DNA of 64,000 bases from Thalassotalea insulae (GTDB lineage: Bacteria; Pseudomonadota; Gammaproteobacteria; Enterobacterales; Alteromonadaceae): NCBI RefSeq assembly GCF_030161395.1, contig NZ_BSST01000001.1, forward strand, positions 1,922,001 through 1,986,000. Reading direction: 5' to 3'. The notes beneath the pieces are model-generated. The model worked only from the letters and a program-made list of their open reading frames with translations. It searched no databases and was not told the origin of the DNA. Position numbers and translations under genes: made by a program. This document shows, in pieces, positions 59,787 through 64,000 of this stretch (position 1 is the first letter of the stretch; every line of letters begins with the position of its first letter).

Positions 59787-60761
59787 TTAATCCGCCGTAG
59801 GCTCTATTGCACGGATATGTTTACGAACTGAAAGATAGCTCCCAGCTAAGCCTAAGCTAACGGCTGCACCTATGAGCAATAACATTTCACTGCCATCTAA
59901 GCCTTGTAGCATAAAACTACTCTGATACAAGTCTGTTAATTTAGCTAACGAACCGGTCAGGTAAATAGCGAGCATTTCAACACATAAAACGGCAACCATC
60001 CCCCCAAGTACGCCATACCAGACACCGGAATACAAAAAGGGACGTTGAATAAAGCTATCGGTAGCGCCCACCAGTTTCATAACCGCTATGGCATCTCGCT
60101 GATTTAAAATGGCTAATCTAATGGTATTACCTATGATTAACACCACAGATAAACATAACAAGCTCGCTATGCCTAAAACAATATCTTCGATTAATTCAGT
60201 GACAGCTTCCAAACGGGTTAGCCATTCAAGATCCAGCTTTCCCTGGGCGACTTCTTTTTCATTCTCTAATTTCTGTAGCAACTCACCAGCTGCTTGCGCT
60301 TGACTGGCACGTTTTGTCGGCGTAACTAATATGGTTGCAGGTAACGGATTAGTTGATAAATACTCTAATGCTTGGCCAAAGCCGGATAAACGTTTAAATT
60401 CCTCTAACGCCTGATTCGCTGAAATGTACTTCACTTCTGCCACTTCTGGATACAAACGAATACGCTGCACTAAGTTTTTTGCTGCTTTATCTGTTACTGA
60501 TAGCTTTAAAAAGACATTAATTTCAGAGGCTGAATCCCATTGTTCAGAGATAGCTTTAGCATTTTTGACAAACATGTGTAATGTTGCAGGCAAGGTCAGA
60601 CTGATACCTAGCACCAAAATTGTCATCACTGAAGTAAAAGGAGTACGCCATAAATCTCCTAAGCTACCAATACCTTGTTGGAGATGACGCAATAAATAGG
60701 CAATCATTTTTCCAATCATACTGGTGTTCTGTTCGTGCATTTCCTGTGACAAGTTAGCCAT
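59787..60761 (-). CDS. ftsX: Cell-division ABC transporter permease FtsX
   Basis: A 324-residue membrane partner of FtsE that activates septal peptidoglycan hydrolases, through EnvC in E. coli. It has a cytoplasmic N-terminus, a first helix (TPFTSVMTILVLGISLTLPATLHMF), a periplasmic domain (about 65-195) and three C-terminal helices (VLGIASLLCLSVVLIIGNTIRLAIL onward). It starts one base after the ftsE stop. Confidence 0.95.
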   Translation of the reverse strand: MANLSQEMHEQNTSMIGKMIAYLLRHLQQGIGSLGDLWRTPFTSVMTILVLGISLTLPATLHMFVKNAKAISEQWDSASEINVFLKLSVTDKAAKNLVQRIRLYPEVAEVKYISANQALEEFKRLSGFGQALEYLSTNPLPATILVTPTKRASQAQAAGELLQKLENEKEVAQGKLDLEWLTRLEAVTELIEDIVLGIASLLCLSVVLIIGNTIRLAILNQRDAIAVMKLVGATDSFIQRPFLYSGVWYGVLGGMVAVLCVEMLAIYLTGSLAKLTDLYQSSFMLQGLDGSEMLLLIGAAVSLGLAGSYLSVRKHIRAIEPTAD

Positions 60762-60762
60762 A

Positions 60763-61446
60763 TTATTCGCCTTGTAACCCCTCGAACAGACCGTCGTTAA
60801 TCATCGCTCCCTGCTTTAAAGTCAACGTGCGGTATTTTAAACGGGCAATTAAACCAAGGTCATGGGTCGCGATTAGCACCGCTACACCGACATCATTAAA
60901 TTCTTCAAATAATTTAATGATTTCCAGTGACAACTTAGGATCTAAATTACCTGTAGGTTCATCGGCAAGTAAAATAGGGGGCTTATTGACTAGCGCTCGA
61001 GCTATGCCAACACGTTGTTGTTCACCGCCGGAGAGCATATTAGGAAAACAACGAAGTTTATTTCCCAGGTGTACCTTATCGAGCGCAGCATCAACCCGCT
61101 TTTTAATTTCTTTATGACTACAACCCTCTATAATCAAAGGTAATGCAACATTATCAAATACGGTTCTATCCATCAGCAAGTTATGATTTTGAAAAATCAT
61201 CCCGATACCGCGGCGCACATAAGGTATTTGTTGATAGGTAACTTGCGAGAGATCTATGCCATTAATATGGACACTACCGTTGCTCGGTTTCTCCATTAAG
61301 CTCATTAATTTTAATAACGTACTTTTACCGGCGCCTGAATGTCCGGTCAAAAATGCCATCTCTCCTGCGGCGATACTAAAGTTAACATTGTTTAATGCTA
61401 CAATACCGCCGGGATATGTTTTGCTTACCTTATTAAAACGGATCAT
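60763..61446 (-). CDS. ftsE: Cell-division ABC transporter ATPase FtsE
   Basis: A 227-residue ATPase of the FtsEX complex at the division septum. MIRFNKVSKTYPGGIVALNNV opens it, followed by Walker A GHSGAGKSTLLKL, the Q loop FQNHNLLMDRTVFDNVALPL, the signature LSGGEQQRVGIARAL, Walker B ILLADEPTGNLD and the H loop IATHD. It lies between ftsY and ftsX as in nearly all gammaproteobacteria. Confidence 0.97.
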   Translation of the reverse strand: MIRFNKVSKTYPGGIVALNNVNFSIAAGEMAFLTGHSGAGKSTLLKLMSLMEKPSNGSVHINGIDLSQVTYQQIPYVRRGIGMIFQNHNLLMDRTVFDNVALPLIIEGCSHKEIKKRVDAALDKVHLGNKLRCFPNMLSGGEQQRVGIARALVNKPPILLADEPTGNLDPKLSLEIIKLFEEFNDVGVAVLIATHDLGLIARLKYRTLTLKQGAMINDGLFEGLQGE

Positions 61447-61489
61447 CTTTAATTATTCTTATAGTAATCGTTTAATAGCCTACATTGTG

Positions 61490-62689
<1,200 letters not shown>

Positions 62690-62809
62690 ATTTACATCTT
62701 CTTTGTGCTATCAATGACAATATTGATAGCCATCACTGTTGAAACAAGGATAAAATTGCCGCTATCTTAACACCTAAACTGTCGACAACAAACCAAAGTA
62801 GTTGAACTT

Positions 62810-63412
62810 ATGCGCAAATCGAAAAATCGCTCAGCTAAACCAGAAAAAAACCGTCAACCAACGGGTAATATTCGAATCATTGCCGGTAAACATCGCGGTA
62901 GAAAGTTACCGGTATTAGCAGCTGAGGGCTTACGACCAACAACGGATAGAGTTAAGGAAACGCTGTTTAACTGGCTGATGCCTTATATCAATCAGAGTCG
63001 TTGTTTAGATTGTTTTGCCGGTGCTGGCAGTTTAGGGTTTGAAGCGCACTCTCGTAACGCCGCACATGTCACCTTTGTTGAACTCGATCGCATAGCGGCT
63101 AAACAGCTCAGTAGCAATAAAACCCTGTTAAATGCCGAAAATATCGAGATTAAGCAAACCAATATATTAAGTTTTTTATCACAGCAAGCTACAACAACAT
63201 TTAACCTAGTGTTTATCGACCCGCCTTTTAGACAAGGATTGGTAGAGCAAACCGTCGAGCTGTTACAACACGGCTGGTTAGCTAATGATGCCTTAATTTA
63301 TATTGAAATGGAAAACGAAAATGACCAGTTATCCCTGCCGAATAACTGGTCATTATTAAAAGAAAAAAACGCAGGCCAGGTGAGCTATCGCCTCTATCAA
63401 GCAAGTCACTAA
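62810..63412 (+). CDS. rsmD: 16S rRNA (guanine966-N2)-methyltransferase
   Basis: A 200-residue SAM-dependent methyltransferase acting on G966 of 16S rRNA in the small subunit. The start is basic, followed by GNIRIIAGKHRGRKLPVL and RPTTDRVKETLFNWL (typical RsmD), the SAM motif CLDCFAGAGSLGFEA, FVELD, and the catalytic motif IDPPFRQG. It is divergent from ftsY, as in E. coli. Confidence 0.95.
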   Translation: MRKSKNRSAKPEKNRQPTGNIRIIAGKHRGRKLPVLAAEGLRPTTDRVKETLFNWLMPYINQSRCLDCFAGAGSLGFEAHSRNAAHVTFVELDRIAAKQLSSNKTLLNAENIEIKQTNILSFLSQQATTTFNLVFIDPPFRQGLVEQTVELLQHGWLANDALIYIEMENENDQLSLPNNWSLLKEKNAGQVSYRLYQASH

Positions 63413-63428
63413 AACACTACGCTATCAA

Positions 63429-64000
63429 CTAATGCTTCGGTGTCAGCTTTAAATCATGAAAGTCAAAACTAAAGTCGGTTAAATTAGAAACTGCTTTCAT
63501 GGTTGCAAAATTAATTGAGCCATCTTCATTAAGATTAAAGTTAACAAAAGCGTCAGCTTCTATCGTTCGGTCATCCCAACGGACAATAAAAGTATTGTGT
63601 TGATAATGTTCTAACTTACCGCGTAATTCAGCAGTTTTAGTAAACTGCATCACTAACTGCTCATTTTCCAACGTAATAGCAATATCACCGTACCATTTAT
63701 CATTATATGTTTGCGCATAGTCCGCTAACTTAAGTGAAGGTTTCGAGCTTTTATCAATCTGAGCTGCTGCCTCAGCCAAACGTGTTTTTTCATTAGCTAA
63801 ACGTTTATCCCGCAACGCCTGGTAATGAGCAACCCAATCCTTATTATCAATTGTCAGATAAGTTTGCAAAATATCATTCGCTATGGCGTTAAACGCATAG
63901 CCTGATTGCTGGTTTGTTAGTATCACTAGACCTAAGTTTTCTTCCGGCACTAACACCACTTTAGAGACCATACCTAAAATACCGCCAGTATGTTGCACCA
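63429..64000 (-). CDS. C-terminal part of a beta-lactamase-like serine hydrolase (5' end outside window)
   Basis: The frame is open at the window edge, so only about 190 C-terminal residues are present and the apparent GTG start at 63998 is internal. QHTGGILGMVSKVVLVPEENLGLVILTNQQSG is the HTGG (KTG-equivalent) motif and following strands of class C beta-lactamase/penicillin-binding-type hydrolases. After a linker helix comes a beta-rich domain (ADYAQTYNDKWYGDIAITLE; NTFIVRWDDRTIEADAFVNF) of the DUF3471 type commonly fused to these enzymes. The catalytic SxxK and YxN motifs would lie outside the window. Substrate unknown; many are esterases or peptidases. Confidence 0.82.
   Translation of the reverse strand, partial: VQHTGGILGMVSKVVLVPEENLGLVILTNQQSGYAFNAIANDILQTYLTIDNKDWVAHYQALRDKRLANEKTRLAEAAAQIDKSSKPSLKLADYAQTYNDKWYGDIAITLENEQLVMQFTKTAELRGKLEHYQHNTFIVRWDDRTIEADAFVNFNLNEDGSINFATMKAVSNLTDFSFDFHDLKLTPKH

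Overview
The window is a stretch of gammaproteobacterial chromosome with housekeeping content, most like the marine Alteromonadales (Colwelliaceae, e.g. Colwellia or Thalassotalea). That placement is inference from the AT-leaning sequence, from protein sequences that track E. coli, Vibrio and Shewanella orthologues throughout, and from several small proteins of a type seen in Shewanella and Colwellia relatives. No tRNA, rRNA, insertion sequence, integrase, CRISPR array or prophage gene was seen.

Many genes belong to the set found near 84-87 min in E. coli, rearranged into blocks: (1) 1-12.5 kb, isoleucine/valine synthesis (ilvC-ilvY divergent pair, comM, then ilvL-attenuator-ilvGMEDA); (2) 12.5-20 kb, a decayed SPFH/band-7 fragment, ubiK, rep, and a signalling island holding a cyclic-di-GMP riboswitch, a diguanylate-cyclase-like gene and a divergent TPR receptor with a degenerate GGDEF domain; (3) 20-28 kb, cytochrome c, recQ, yigI, rarD, an orphan YfiR-type sensor kinase and uvrD; (4) 28-36.5 kb, yigB-yigA-dapF-lysA-lptM on one strand and cyaY-hemCDXY on the other, with xerC missing from its usual slot; (5) 36.7-39.4 kb, bfd plus two bacterioferritin subunits with complementary ligand losses, and a DUF4124-glutaredoxin; (6) 39.4-44 kb, fre-ubiD and the argP/argO pair; (7) 44-49.6 kb, rho, trxA, rhlB, gppA and an EamA transporter; (8) 49.6-55.8 kb, tatABCD, a membrane diguanylate cyclase and hemB, with an unrecognised envelope protein; (9) 55.8-64 kb, a GAF-GAF-GGDEF-EAL protein, rpoH-ftsXEY, rsmD and the C-terminal part of a serine hydrolase.

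Functional links: branched-chain amino acid synthesis is controlled by an Ile/Val/Leu-rich leader peptide with an intrinsic attenuator and by IlvY at ilvC. Haem synthesis (hemB, hemCDXY), iron handling (cyaY, bfd, bfr) and c-type cytochrome recur. Four proteins carry GGDEF domains, two apparently intact and two with altered signature motifs, and one of the altered ones lies downstream of a c-di-GMP riboswitch.

Items most worth a second look: the riboswitch and its possible expression platform, the paired bacterioferritins, the xerC gap, a perfect 17-copy hexanucleotide repeat in ftsY, the decayed SPFH gene, and an exported alpha/beta hydrolase that seems to have lost its catalytic histidine. 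I did not find a wholly novel multi-gene system.
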